21,881 nt of DNA from Algivirga pacifica (GCF_039543525.1 NZ_BAABJX010000025.1:1-21881); one strand, 5' to 3'; positions 7,656 through 15,490 are shown, counted from the first letter of the stretch. Program-made: numbers and translations. Notes: generated from the letters alone by a model not told the origin.

Positions 7656-8564
7656 ATGCGACTCGCTTCCATAGACATTGGCTCCAATGCCATCCGATTT
7701 CAGGTGGTTAACCTCAACGAAGACCAGAACAATAAAAAGCCTTATAAGAAAATAGAACAGATTCGTTTTCCTCTTCGTCTCGGACAGGACGTATTCCGCA
7801 TGGGAAAGCTCAGTAGAGTCACTGAAGAGAAATTCGTCAAGCTGATGCAAGTGTTCAAAACATTGATGGACGTCTATGAGGTGGATGACTATATGGCTTG
7901 TGCCACCTCTGCGATGCGGGAATCAGAAAACGGTCGGGAAATTATCCGAAGAGTATACTATCAACACGGTCTCAAGATCGATATTATAGATGGAAATCAG
8001 GAAGCGGACATCATTCATATGGCCATACAAAACTGGATTCCACAATATCCATGCATGCATATCGACGTGGGCGGTGGTAGTACAGAACTAAACATCTTCC
8101 TTAACCAAAAAAAGATTGCCTCCAAGTCTTTCAAGATTGGTTCTGTTAGAAGCACGTTACTCTCCGATGAAGAAAGAGAAGAGATCTTTGAAAAAATGCA
8201 ACATTGGCTGCATACCTTAGATATCGACACTGAAGAGGAGTTCATTGCTATCGGTACAGGGGGAAATATCAATAAACTCTTTAATATGTCTCCTCAGAGT
8301 GAGCAAAAGAGTAAAACTACTTTTCTGGAAGAACTGGAAGAACTACAACTATTTATTGAGCAACATAGCTTTGAAGAGCGTATACAGAAGCTCAAGATGA
8401 ATAAAGACCGAGCTGATGTCATTCTCCCAGCCTCCGACATTTATATACGCACCATGAAAATGGTCAATGCCCACCGTATTATTGTACCGGGAGTAGGCAT
8501 GAAGGATGGTATTTTGTTGTATATGATGGAGAAAATTAAGGCGTGGAACGGAGTTGAGTTATGA
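7656..8564 (+). CDS. ppx: Ppx/GppA-family phosphatase (exopolyphosphatase-like)
   Basis: This 302-residue protein is the short two-subdomain form of the Ppx/GppA family, which hydrolyses polyphosphate or the pppGpp 5'-phosphate and so links phosphate and stringent-response metabolism. It belongs to the ASKHA ATPase fold. The first phosphate motif DIGSNAIRF is at 7-15, the CATSAMRES segment at 82-90, the probable catalytic Glu116 in IDGNQEAD, and the second phosphate motif DVGGGSTEL at 137-145. The C-terminal HD-like domain of the long enterobacterial Ppx is absent, as is usual in Bacteroidota. The last four codons (GGA GTT GAG TTA) and the TGA stop run into an 11-copy GAGTTAT array, so the repeat supplies the C-terminus and stop. 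Ppx versus GppA specificity cannot be decided. Confidence 0.9.
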   Translation: MRLASIDIGSNAIRFQVVNLNEDQNNKKPYKKIEQIRFPLRLGQDVFRMGKLSRVTEEKFVKLMQVFKTLMDVYEVDDYMACATSAMRESENGREIIRRVYYQHGLKIDIIDGNQEADIIHMAIQNWIPQYPCMHIDVGGGSTELNIFLNQKKIASKSFKIGSVRSTLLSDEEREEIFEKMQHWLHTLDIDTEEEFIAIGTGGNINKLFNMSPQSEQKSKTTFLEELEELQLFIEQHSFEERIQKLKMNKDRADVILPASDIYIRTMKMVNAHRIIVPGVGMKDGILLYMMEKIKAWNGVEL

Positions 8565-8676
8565 GTTATGAGTTATGAGTTATGAGTTATGAGTTATGAG
8601 TTATGAGTTATGAGTTATGAGTTATGAGTTATCCTCAAGAAAAAATTAAAACTCATAACTCATAACTCATAACTCC
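8556..8676. repeat. Heptad repeat hairpin, 11 x GAGTTAT plus inverted arm
   Basis: Eleven exact copies of GAGTTAT span 8556-8632. After an 18-bp A-rich centre, three ACTCATA units plus ACTCC (8651-8675) form the reverse complement. Only the copies nearest the centre can pair in one hairpin; the rest of the left arm is surplus. The array begins inside the end of the ppx-like gene. Confidence 0.95.
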
Positions 8677-8681
8677 AGACT

Positions 8682-8720
8682 AAAAAAATCCCTCTCCACA
8701 TCAACTGCGGAAGAGGGATT
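8682..8720 (-). terminator. Intrinsic terminator of beta-helix gene copy A
   Basis: On the minus strand AATCCCTCT pairs with AGAGGGATT around a 16-nt loop, followed by T residues (A-run 8682-8688 on the plus strand). The same hairpin follows copies B and C. Confidence 0.9.
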
Positions 8721-8752
8721 CTCTCAACTTGTTATCATCTCTAAGGAAGAAA

Positions 8753-10093
8753 TTACTCTACCTCATAACCCATTTCCATACCATGGTAGTATGAACCTGA
8801 TTTAATTCTATAGTTTCCGTCCAACTCGATTTTCGGTAGTTCTACCGTTTCGTTGCCTTCAAGGGTGTGCATATTCGGGTTACCACCTGAGTACTCAATC
8901 ACCTTGGCATCACCTCTTGGTGAGAACTTGTTGTCCTTGATCAATACACCATGACTGGCGATCATTGACTTAAACAATACCCCTTCGTAATCACGGAAGA
9001 AATTATCCCTGATCTCTAGCATTGCTCCACGGTCTACCCTTGCCTCTGTTTTCAGGAAGGCTCCTTCTACGTCCTTACCACTTCCTGAGAAGTAGTTGTT
9101 ATACAACTCAATGCTGTGACCACCCTTGATAAACAAGAATCTTGAATGTGTATCAGCAATAATGTTATTGTAATACTTACCGGTTGACCAGTCACCAATC
9201 TGGAATCCCTGGTTCTGCATTGGAACACCTGACGTACCCCCGTTGATCATGGTGTTGTTATACACCTCAATATCACCGGTTACGTTGGCTACCTGGAACA
9301 AGTCCCATCCTGTATCGTGAATCAAGTTGTTATACACTTTCAAACCAACGATATCGTGGGCCTTATCTACTTTCGTCTGACCAATATACATCCCCTCACC
9401 GTGTACGTGGTGAATATGGTTATGGTGCAAACGTACGTTTGTCATCGTCCAGCCCTGGGCATCATCCGTTTTTGCCAGGATACCAGCAAATCCCGTGTTC
9501 TCAATATGCGTATACGCTACCTCAAAGTCAGTAGACTTCCCATCAAAAGAGAATCCTGATGATCCAGACTCCGAGATATGGATACCATAGTAATGCTCCG
9601 GGTTACCATTACCCAATACACGAACGTGCTGTGCATCAATAAACTTCAAAGCGTGCTGACCGGCATCGGTACCTGCAATCTCTACCTTATCCTTATTGGT
9701 AATAACGATTGGCTCACTCGCTGATCCCTTAAACCCGATCAATGTCAACCTTGGACGAGGACCTGTACCTGCTCGGAAGGCCAAAACAACCCCTGGCTTG
9801 TTCCACTCTGGCTTATCAGATGCCTTTACATAAGTATCTGAGGTCTCAATCCAGTAATCTACTTTTCTTACCTGACCGTCCACTAATACCTCGTCTTCGG
9901 CCAAGGCTATATTACCGATCTCCTTCTCACTTCCTTCACTCTCTTCATCAGCATATTCGCCATTATCTATCATTGTACCATCTTCACCTTTCAATTCTGT
10001 AATAGGATCATTCTGATCTTTACATGAGAAGGTTGAAAAGGCAAGTCCTGTCCCGAGAATAATCGTGGCAATTGTTCTTCTTGTAACTTTCAT
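8753..10093 (-). CDS. Parallel beta-helix lipoprotein, tandem copy A
   Basis: The 446-residue product has a signal peptide (MKVTRRTIATIILGTGLAFS) with a lipobox-like TFSC at 21-24, so it is probably a surface or envelope lipoprotein. An acidic Gly/Glu/Asp linker follows (about 33-60), then a right-handed parallel beta-helix. The helix shows recurring N-N/I/L rungs (LRHNHIHHV-type, VYNNLIHDTG, VYNNTMINGG, YYNNIIADT, LYNNYFSGSG, IRDNFFRDY, IKDNKFSP). Such folds occur in polysaccharide lyases, epimerases and adhesins; no catalytic set is recognised, so function is open. The frame stays open 20 codons further upstream, but the start at 10093 is chosen because it begins the signal peptide. Copy A differs from copy B at two residues only (Glu versus Lys in NPEHYYG; Gly versus Asp in ELDGNYR). 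Confidence 0.88.
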   Translation of the reverse strand: MKVTRRTIATIILGTGLAFSTFSCKDQNDPITELKGEDGTMIDNGEYADEESEGSEKEIGNIALAEDEVLVDGQVRKVDYWIETSDTYVKASDKPEWNKPGVVLAFRAGTGPRPRLTLIGFKGSASEPIVITNKDKVEIAGTDAGQHALKFIDAQHVRVLGNGNPEHYYGIHISESGSSGFSFDGKSTDFEVAYTHIENTGFAGILAKTDDAQGWTMTNVRLHHNHIHHVHGEGMYIGQTKVDKAHDIVGLKVYNNLIHDTGWDLFQVANVTGDIEVYNNTMINGGTSGVPMQNQGFQIGDWSTGKYYNNIIADTHSRFLFIKGGHSIELYNNYFSGSGKDVEGAFLKTEARVDRGAMLEIRDNFFRDYEGVLFKSMIASHGVLIKDNKFSPRGDAKVIEYSGGNPNMHTLEGNETVELPKIELDGNYRIKSGSYYHGMEMGYEVE

Positions 10094-10181
10094 AACTGCT
10101 ATAATTGAATCGAAATAGTTTTGTCTGTTATTGTTTTTGGTATCCTTGACCATCCTTTCAATGTCGCGGACATCTATAAGA

Positions 10182-10209
10182 CAAAATACCCTACCTTTTC
10201 GTTTGCCAA
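10182..10209 (-). promoter_or_regulatory. Candidate promoter of copy A
   Basis: On the minus strand TTGG (10206-10209) and TATTTTG (10182-10188) are separated by 17 bp, resembling the Bacteroidota TTTG / TAnnTTTG promoter pattern. It lies about 90 bp before the chosen start. The same elements and spacing occur before copies B and C. Match is imperfect. Confidence 0.3.
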
Positions 10210-10312
10210 TTCCCTTAATGGCACTTAACGGATATGAACGACTGTTAATAATGCGTCTTTATAAGCTGGTTTTGTGCAAAATCGCCGCAGAATAGCTTAA
10301 TGTGATTGCTTA

Positions 10313-10436
10313 AATTTTTAATTTTCAATGATAAACTTTCAGAGAGTTAGGAGTCTGGAGTTTGGAGTTTGGAGTTTGGAGTTTGAAGAAAAAGATAAAC
10401 TCATCATTCCAGACTCATAACTCATAACTCCAGACT
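10313..10436. repeat. Heptad repeat element between copies A and B
   Basis: Words run in unbroken 7-bp register: AATTTTT, AATTTTC, AATGATA, AACTTTC, AGAGAGT, TAGGAGT, CTGGAGT once, TTGGAGT three times. After an A-rich centre the complementary arm carries two ACTCATA-type units and ends in CCAGACT. The rest of the 413-bp gap between copies A and B is the leader of copy A and the terminator of copy B. Confidence 0.9.
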
Positions 10437-10474
10437 AAAAAATCCCTCTCCACATCAACTGCGGAAGAGGGATT
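10437..10474 (-). terminator. Intrinsic terminator of beta-helix gene copy B
   Basis: The stem AATCCCTCT (10441-10449) pairs with AGAGGGATT (10466-10474), with a T tract on the minus strand. It matches the terminators of copies A and C. Confidence 0.9.
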
Positions 10475-10506
10475 CTCTCAACTTGTTATAATCTCTAGGG
10501 AAGAAA

Positions 10507-11847
10507 TTACTCTACCTCATAACCCATCTCCATACCATGGTAGTATGAACCTGATTTAATTCTATAGTTATCGTCCAACTCGATTTTCGGTAGTTCTACC
10601 GTTTCGTTGCCTTCCAGGGTGTGCATATTCGGGTTACCACCTGAGTACTCAATCACCTTGGCGTCACCTCTTGGTGAGAACTTGTTGTCCTTGATCAATA
10701 CACCATGGCTGGCAATCATTGACTTAAACAATACCCCTTCGTAATCACGGAAGAAGTTATCCCTGATCTCTAGCATTGCTCCACGGTCTACCCTTGCCTC
10801 TGTTTTCAGGAAGGCTCCTTCTACGTCCTTACCACTTCCTGAGAAGTAGTTGTTATACAACTCAATACTGTGACCACCCTTGATAAACAAGAATCTTGAA
10901 TGTGTATCGGCAATAATGTTATTGTAATACTTACCTGTTGACCAGTCACCAATCTGGAATCCCTGGTTCTGCATTGGAACCCCTGACGTACCCCCGTTGA
11001 TCATGGTGTTGTTATACACCTCAATATCACCGGTTACGTTGGCTACCTGGAACAAATCCCATCCTGTATCGTGAATCAAGTTGTTATACACTTTCAAACC
11101 AACGATATCGTGTGCCTTATCTACTTTCGTCTGACCAATATACATTCCCTCACCGTGTACGTGGTGAATATGGTTGTGGTGCAAACGTACGTTTGTCATC
11201 GTCCAGCCTTGGGCATCATCCGTTTTTGCCAGGATACCGGCAAATCCCGTGTTCTCAATATGCGTATACGCTACCTCAAAATCAGTAGATTTCCCATCAA
11301 AAGAGAATCCTGATGATCCAGACTCCGAGATATGGATACCATAGTAATGCTTCGGGTTACCATTACCCAACACACGAACGTGCTGTGCATCAATAAACTT
11401 CAAAGCGTGCTGACCGGCATCGGTACCTGCAATCTCTACCTTATCCTTATTGGTAATAACGATTGGCTCACTCGCTGATCCCTTAAACCCGATCAATGTC
11501 AACCTTGGACGAGGACCTGTACCTGCTCGGAAGGCCAAAACAACCCCTGGCTTGTTCCACTCTGGCTTATCAGATGCCTTTACATAAGTATCTGAGGTCT
11601 CAATCCAGTAATCTACTTTTCTTACCTGACCGTCCACTAATACCTCGTCTTCGGCCAAGGCTATATTACCGATCTCCTTTTCACTTCCTTCACTCTCTTC
11701 ATCAGCATATTCGCCATTATCTATCATTGTACCATCTTCACCTTTCAATTCTGTAATAGGATCATTCTGATCTTTACATGAGAAGGTTGAAAATGCAAGT
11801 CCTGTCCCGAGAATAATCGTGGCAATTGTTCTTCTTGTAACTTTCAT
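10507..11847 (-). CDS. Parallel beta-helix lipoprotein, tandem copy B
   Basis: The 446-residue product is almost identical to copy A: by eye about two dozen nucleotide differences in the coding region change only two residues, so protein-level purifying selection is evident. It has the same signal peptide and TFSC lipobox, the same acidic linker as copy A, and the same beta-helix. Most substitutions are at third codon positions. The frame is open for 65 codons upstream of the chosen start (to an ATG at 12042). That extension would precede a signal peptide, and in copy A the same position reads GCG, so it is treated as untranslated leader. The distance from its stop to that of copy C is 1789 bp, against 1754 bp from copy A to copy B. 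Confidence 0.88.
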   Translation of the reverse strand: MKVTRRTIATIILGTGLAFSTFSCKDQNDPITELKGEDGTMIDNGEYADEESEGSEKEIGNIALAEDEVLVDGQVRKVDYWIETSDTYVKASDKPEWNKPGVVLAFRAGTGPRPRLTLIGFKGSASEPIVITNKDKVEIAGTDAGQHALKFIDAQHVRVLGNGNPKHYYGIHISESGSSGFSFDGKSTDFEVAYTHIENTGFAGILAKTDDAQGWTMTNVRLHHNHIHHVHGEGMYIGQTKVDKAHDIVGLKVYNNLIHDTGWDLFQVANVTGDIEVYNNTMINGGTSGVPMQNQGFQIGDWSTGKYYNNIIADTHSRFLFIKGGHSIELYNNYFSGSGKDVEGAFLKTEARVDRGAMLEIRDNFFRDYEGVLFKSMIASHGVLIKDNKFSPRGDAKVIEYSGGNPNMHTLEGNETVELPKIELDDNYRIKSGSYYHGMEMGYEVE

Positions 11848-11935
11848 AACTGCTATAATTGAATCGAAATAGTTTTGTCTGTTATTGTTTTTGGTATCCT
11901 TGACCATCCTTTCAATGTCGCGGACATCTATAAGA

Positions 11936-11963
11936 CAAAATACCCTACCTTTTCGTTTGCCAA
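11936..11963 (-). promoter_or_regulatory. Candidate promoter of copy B
   Basis: TTGG (11960-11963) and TATTTTG (11936-11942) on the minus strand are 17 bp apart, about 90 bp before the start. Same arrangement as before copies A and C; imperfect match to the Bacteroidota consensus. Confidence 0.3.
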
Positions 11964-12066
11964 TTCCCTTAATGGCACTTAACGGATATGAATGACTGTT
12001 AATAACGCGTCTGTATAAGCTGGTTTTGTGCAAAATCGCCATAGAATAGCCTAATGTGATTGCTTA

Positions 12067-12225
12067 AATTTTCAATTTTCAATGATGAACTTTCAGAGAG
12101 TTAGGAGTCTGGAGTCTGGAGTCTGGAGTCTGGAGTTTGGAGTTTGGAGTTTGGAGTTTGGAGTTTGAAGAAAAAGATAAACTCATCATTCCAGACTCAT
12201 AACTCATAACTCATAACTCCAGACT
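12067..12225. repeat. Heptad repeat element between copies B and C
   Basis: This is the paralogue of the element at 10313-10436, with the same word order but expanded: CTGGAGT four times and TTGGAGT four times on the left arm, and one additional ACTCATA-type unit on the right arm. The expansion equals five heptads (35 bp). The rest of the 448-bp gap is the leader of copy B and the terminator of copy C. Confidence 0.92.
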
Positions 12226-12263
12226 AAAAAATCCCTCTCCACATCAACTGCGGAAGAGGGATT
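12226..12263 (-). terminator. Intrinsic terminator of beta-helix gene copy C
   Basis: The stem AATCCCTCT (12230-12238) pairs with AGAGGGATT (12255-12263), with a T tract on the minus strand. Confidence 0.9.
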
Positions 12264-12295
12264 CTCTCAACTTGTTATCATCTTTAAGGAAGAAA

Positions 12296-13636
12296 TTACT
12301 CTACCTCATAACCCATCTCCATACCATGGTAGTATGAACCTGATTTAATTCTATAGTTTCCGTCCAACTCGATTTTCGGTAGTTCTACCGTTTCATTGCC
12401 TTCCAGGGTGTGCATATTTGGGTTACCACCTGAATACTCAATCACCTTGGCATCACCTCTTGGTGAGAACTTGTTGTCCTTGATCAACACACCATGACTG
12501 GCAATCATTGACTTAAACAAGACACCTTCGTAATCACGGAAGAAGTTATCTCTGATCTCTAGCATTGCTCCACGGTCTACCCTTGCCTCTGTTTTCAGGA
12601 AGGCTCCTTCTACGTCCTTACCACTTCCTGAGAAGTAGTTGTTATACAACTCAATGCTGTGACCACCCTTGATAAACAAGAACCTTGAATGTGTATCGGC
12701 AATAATGTTATTGTAATACTTACCGGTTGACCAGTCACCAATCTGGAATCCCTGGTTCTGCATTGGAACGCCTGACGTACCCCCGTTGATCATCGTGTTG
12801 TTATACACCTCAATATCACCGGTTACGTTGGCTACCTGGAACAAATCCCATCCTGTATCGTGAATCAAGTTGTTATACACTTTCAAACCAACGATATCGT
12901 GGGCCTTATCTACTTTCGTCTGACCAATATACATCCCCTCACCGTGTACGTGGTGAATATGGTTATGGTGCAAACGTACATTTGTCATCGTCCAGCCTTG
13001 GGCATCATCCGTTTTTGCCAGGATACCGGCAAATCCCGTGTTCTCAATATGCGTATACGCTACCTCAAAGTCAGTAGATTTCCCATCAAAAGAGAATCCT
13101 GATGATCCGGACTCCGAGATATGGATACCATAGTAATGCTTCGGGTTACCGTTACCCAACACACGAACGTGCTGTGCATCAATAAACTTCAAAGCGTGCT
13201 GACCGGCATCGGTACCTGCAATCTCTACCTTATCCTTATTGGTAATAACGATTGGTTCACTCGCTGATCCCTTAAACCCGATCAATGTCAACCTTGGACG
13301 AGGACCTGTACCTGCTCGGAAGGCCAAAACAACCCCTGGCTTGTTCCACTCTGGCTTATCAGATGCCTTCACATAAGTATCTGAGGTTTCAATCCAGTAA
13401 TCTACTTTTCTTACCTGACCGTCCACTAATACCTCGTCTTCGGCCAAAGCTATATTATTATCTATTTGAGAATCATCACTGTCATCCCCATCGGTGTTTC
13501 CTCCATTATCAATCAGGTTACCTTTATCTCCTCCAAGATCTGTAATAGGATCATTCTGATCTTTACATGAGAAGGTTGAAAATGCAAGTCCTGTCCCGAG
13601 AATAATCGTGGCAATTGTTCTTCTTGTAACTTTCAT
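12296..13636 (-). CDS. Parallel beta-helix lipoprotein, tandem copy C (divergent linker)
   Basis: The 446-residue product has the same signal peptide, TFSC lipobox and beta-helix as copies A and B; its helix domain matches copy A except for Lys in NPKHYYG. The acidic linker just after the lipobox is different: about 25 of its residues (roughly 33-60) read DLGGDKGNLIDNGGNTDGDD and onward, rich in Asp/Asn/Gly, where A and B are Glu-rich. Total length is unchanged. The divergent patch spans about 13451-13545 and is sharply bounded by near-identical DNA. The open leader upstream (GTG at 13831 at the aligned position) is treated as untranslated. It is the most upstream gene of the three on the minus strand and has its own promoter-like elements. 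Biological function is not recognised. Confidence 0.88.
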   Translation of the reverse strand: MKVTRRTIATIILGTGLAFSTFSCKDQNDPITDLGGDKGNLIDNGGNTDGDDSDDSQIDNNIALAEDEVLVDGQVRKVDYWIETSDTYVKASDKPEWNKPGVVLAFRAGTGPRPRLTLIGFKGSASEPIVITNKDKVEIAGTDAGQHALKFIDAQHVRVLGNGNPKHYYGIHISESGSSGFSFDGKSTDFEVAYTHIENTGFAGILAKTDDAQGWTMTNVRLHHNHIHHVHGEGMYIGQTKVDKAHDIVGLKVYNNLIHDTGWDLFQVANVTGDIEVYNNTMINGGTSGVPMQNQGFQIGDWSTGKYYNNIIADTHSRFLFIKGGHSIELYNNYFSGSGKDVEGAFLKTEARVDRGAMLEIRDNFFRDYEGVLFKSMIASHGVLIKDNKFSPRGDAKVIEYSGGNPNMHTLEGNETVELPKIELDGNYRIKSGSYYHGMEMGYEVE

Positions 13637-13724
13637 AACTGCTATAATTGAATCGAAATAGTTTTGTCTGTTATTGTTTTTGGTATCCTTGACCATCCTT
13701 TCAATGTCGCAGACATCTATAAGA

Positions 13725-13752
13725 CAAAATACCCTACCTTTTCGTTTGCCAA
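13725..13752 (-). promoter_or_regulatory. Candidate promoter of copy C
   Basis: TTGG (13749-13752) and TATTTTG (13725-13731) on the minus strand with a 17-bp spacer, about 90 bp before the start, as for copies A and B. Imperfect match to the consensus. Confidence 0.3.
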
Positions 13753-13855
13753 TTTCCCTAATGGCACTTAACGGATATGAACGACTGTTAATAACTCGTC
13801 TGTATAAGCTGGTTTTGTGCAAAATCGCCACAGAATAGCCTAATGTGATTGCTTA

Positions 13856-13890
13856 AATTTTCAATTTTCAATGATTAATTTTCAATTGAT
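13856..13890. repeat. Heptad remnant upstream of copy C
   Basis: Five words in register (AATTTTC, AATTTTC, AATGATT, AATTTTC, AATTGAT) correspond to the start of the elements at 10313 and 12067, but the GGAGT words and the inverted arm are absent. A nearly identical run recurs near 15619-15643. The MITE-like element begins 20 bp further on. Confidence 0.7.
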
Positions 13891-13909
13891 GACTTATTCA
13901 TGGCTGTTA

Positions 13910-14070
13910 GAGCTTGTTTGGAATACTGATTCAGAAAGAAAATTCCTCTAATCACTGCTCAAATCAACTCATATTTTCATCAAATAGAACCACTATTATC
14001 TTCAAATCTGACTTGATTTGAACAGGTTATAGAAATTTTCTCTATCTAAATCAGTATTCCAAACAAGCTC
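13910..14070. mobile_element. MITE-like non-coding element with TTA target duplication
   Basis: A 161-bp element has perfect 22-bp terminal inverted repeats (starting GAGCTTGTTTGGAATACTG at 13910-13931, complement at 14049-14070), extended imperfectly to about 40 bp. It is flanked by TTA at 13907-13909 and TTA at 14071-14073, a likely 3-bp target duplication. An inner inverted pair TCAAATCAA / TTGATTTGA (13959-13967, 14013-14021) lets the whole element fold on itself. No open frame fits a transposase. Ends beginning GAG and a TNA-type duplication recall some IS5-family groups, which is inference. The DNA from 14074 to 14179 is A/T-rich and presumably carries the promoter of the next gene. Confidence 0.88.
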
Positions 14071-14179
14071 TTAAGCGCTTATAATTGATTTAACTATTGG
14101 TTGAAACGTTTATTATAAATTAATATCTTATGTAACATTACCCACTACACCTACTATTTACAATAAACACCCTTACCAC

Positions 14180-15490
14180 ATGAGCGACTTTGCTACCAAC
14201 GTGTACATCATCAGTGCACCTATTATCATCGGACTACTCATCTTGGAAATTGTCTATTGCTTATGGAAAGGCAATGGATACTACCAGTTCCAGGATACGG
14301 TTGCCAATATCGGAACAGCAATTGGTAACCAATGTGTCAACCTTGTCGTTGCTGCTATTATCCTAAAAACCTTCGAATGGTTGCATACCAACTATGCTAT
14401 CTGGGAAATAGAGAATAACTGGTGGACCTTAACTCTCCTGCTGCTGCTTATCGATTTTCTATTCTACTGGTTCCATCGGTGGGGACATACCTATAATATC
14501 CTATGGGCAGCCCATATGCCTCATCACTCCTCCGAAGAAATGAACCTAGGTGTAGGTCTTAGGGCCAGTGTTACCCAACGTATCTTTGCTTTCACAGTCT
14601 TTTGGCCCCTCCCCCTTATTGGATGGGATGCCAGCACCATCTATGCTATGGTTGGTCTCCACCTATTAGGGTCTTACTGGCACCATACACGTGTCATCAA
14701 TAAACTCCCTTGGTTTGAGAAGATCTTTAATAGCCCCTCCCATCACAGAGTACACCATGGCGTTAACCCTCAATACCTTGACAAGAACTTTGGGGAGTTC
14801 CTTATTATATGGGATAAAATGTTTGGCACTTTCCAGGCGGAAGAAGAAGAAGTATGTTACGGTGTCACGCATCCTCCCCGCACCTGGGACCCTACCAATA
14901 TCTACTTCCAATATTGGGCACAAATCTGGAGAGATGCCAAAGCAGCTCCCCGATTGGTCGATAAGGTCAAGATATGGTTTATGCCCTTAGGCTGGATGCC
15001 TAAAGGAGTTACCCCTCAAGTAAACTATGAAGGTAGCCCAGGGTATACCTTAAAAGAGCAAGTGAAGTTTGAAAGTCGTCAGTTTAAGGGCGTCAAACCT
15101 TATCTGGTGCTTCAAGTAGTTCTAGGACTTGTGTTTATGTATATCACGGTCAATACCAACCTACAAGCTGCTGATGGTAGCCCCTTACTTAGCATCAATG
15201 AACGAATATTCTATAGTATAGGGATATTCTTTATGATTACGGCTTGGGGTGGATTACTGGAAGCCAAAAGATGGGCGCCTTTATTGGAGATTTTCCGACT
15301 AATGGTATTTGCCGTTATGGGAGGACATGTCATCATTCAACTGGGCTGGAGTCCTGACTGGTTTGGTACTGCAATACTAGGCTTAGGATTGGCAATGGCT
15401 TTATGTATTGTATATGTTGCTAAGTTCTTCCGTACTGCCAATACCGAGGGGATACAGACAGAAGGCATGCCTATTCGCAGTGAGCAGTGA
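14180..15490 (+). CDS. Sterol desaturase / fatty acid hydroxylase family protein, alkylglycerol monooxygenase-like
   Basis: The 436-residue integral membrane protein belongs to the di-iron hydroxylase superfamily. The histidine boxes are HRWGH (99-103), HMPHH (112-116) and HHRVHH (188-193), which would bind the two irons. The context around them (WAAHMPHHSSEEMN, NSPSHHRVHHG, IIWDKMFGTFQAE, VCYGVTHP) closely resembles animal alkylglycerol monooxygenase (AGMO), including similar length. A plausible role is oxygen-dependent hydroxylation of a membrane lipid such as an ether lipid, inference only. About eight or nine hydrophobic segments are present, with extra ones after residue 300. The last codons (CGC AGT GAG CAG) and stop TGA come from a GCAGTGA repeat array. 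No neighbour helps to define the substrate. Confidence 0.9.
   Translation: MSDFATNVYIISAPIIIGLLILEIVYCLWKGNGYYQFQDTVANIGTAIGNQCVNLVVAAIILKTFEWLHTNYAIWEIENNWWTLTLLLLLIDFLFYWFHRWGHTYNILWAAHMPHHSSEEMNLGVGLRASVTQRIFAFTVFWPLPLIGWDASTIYAMVGLHLLGSYWHHTRVINKLPWFEKIFNSPSHHRVHHGVNPQYLDKNFGEFLIIWDKMFGTFQAEEEEVCYGVTHPPRTWDPTNIYFQYWAQIWRDAKAAPRLVDKVKIWFMPLGWMPKGVTPQVNYEGSPGYTLKEQVKFESRQFKGVKPYLVLQVVLGLVFMYITVNTNLQAADGSPLLSINERIFYSIGIFFMITAWGGLLEAKRWAPLLEIFRLMVFAVMGGHVIIQLGWSPDWFGTAILGLGLAMALCIVYVAKFFRTANTEGIQTEGMPIRSEQ

Noticed and set aside
8556..8676. Tandem repeats as a CRISPR array
   Set aside because: The unit is 7 bp, there are no spacers and no cas genes; the same holds for the other heptad arrays.
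11848..12042. Extended 511-residue form of the beta-helix proteins
   Set aside because: The extension would precede a signal peptide, its start codon is not conserved between copies (ATG, GTG, GCG), and its changes are mostly residue-changing.
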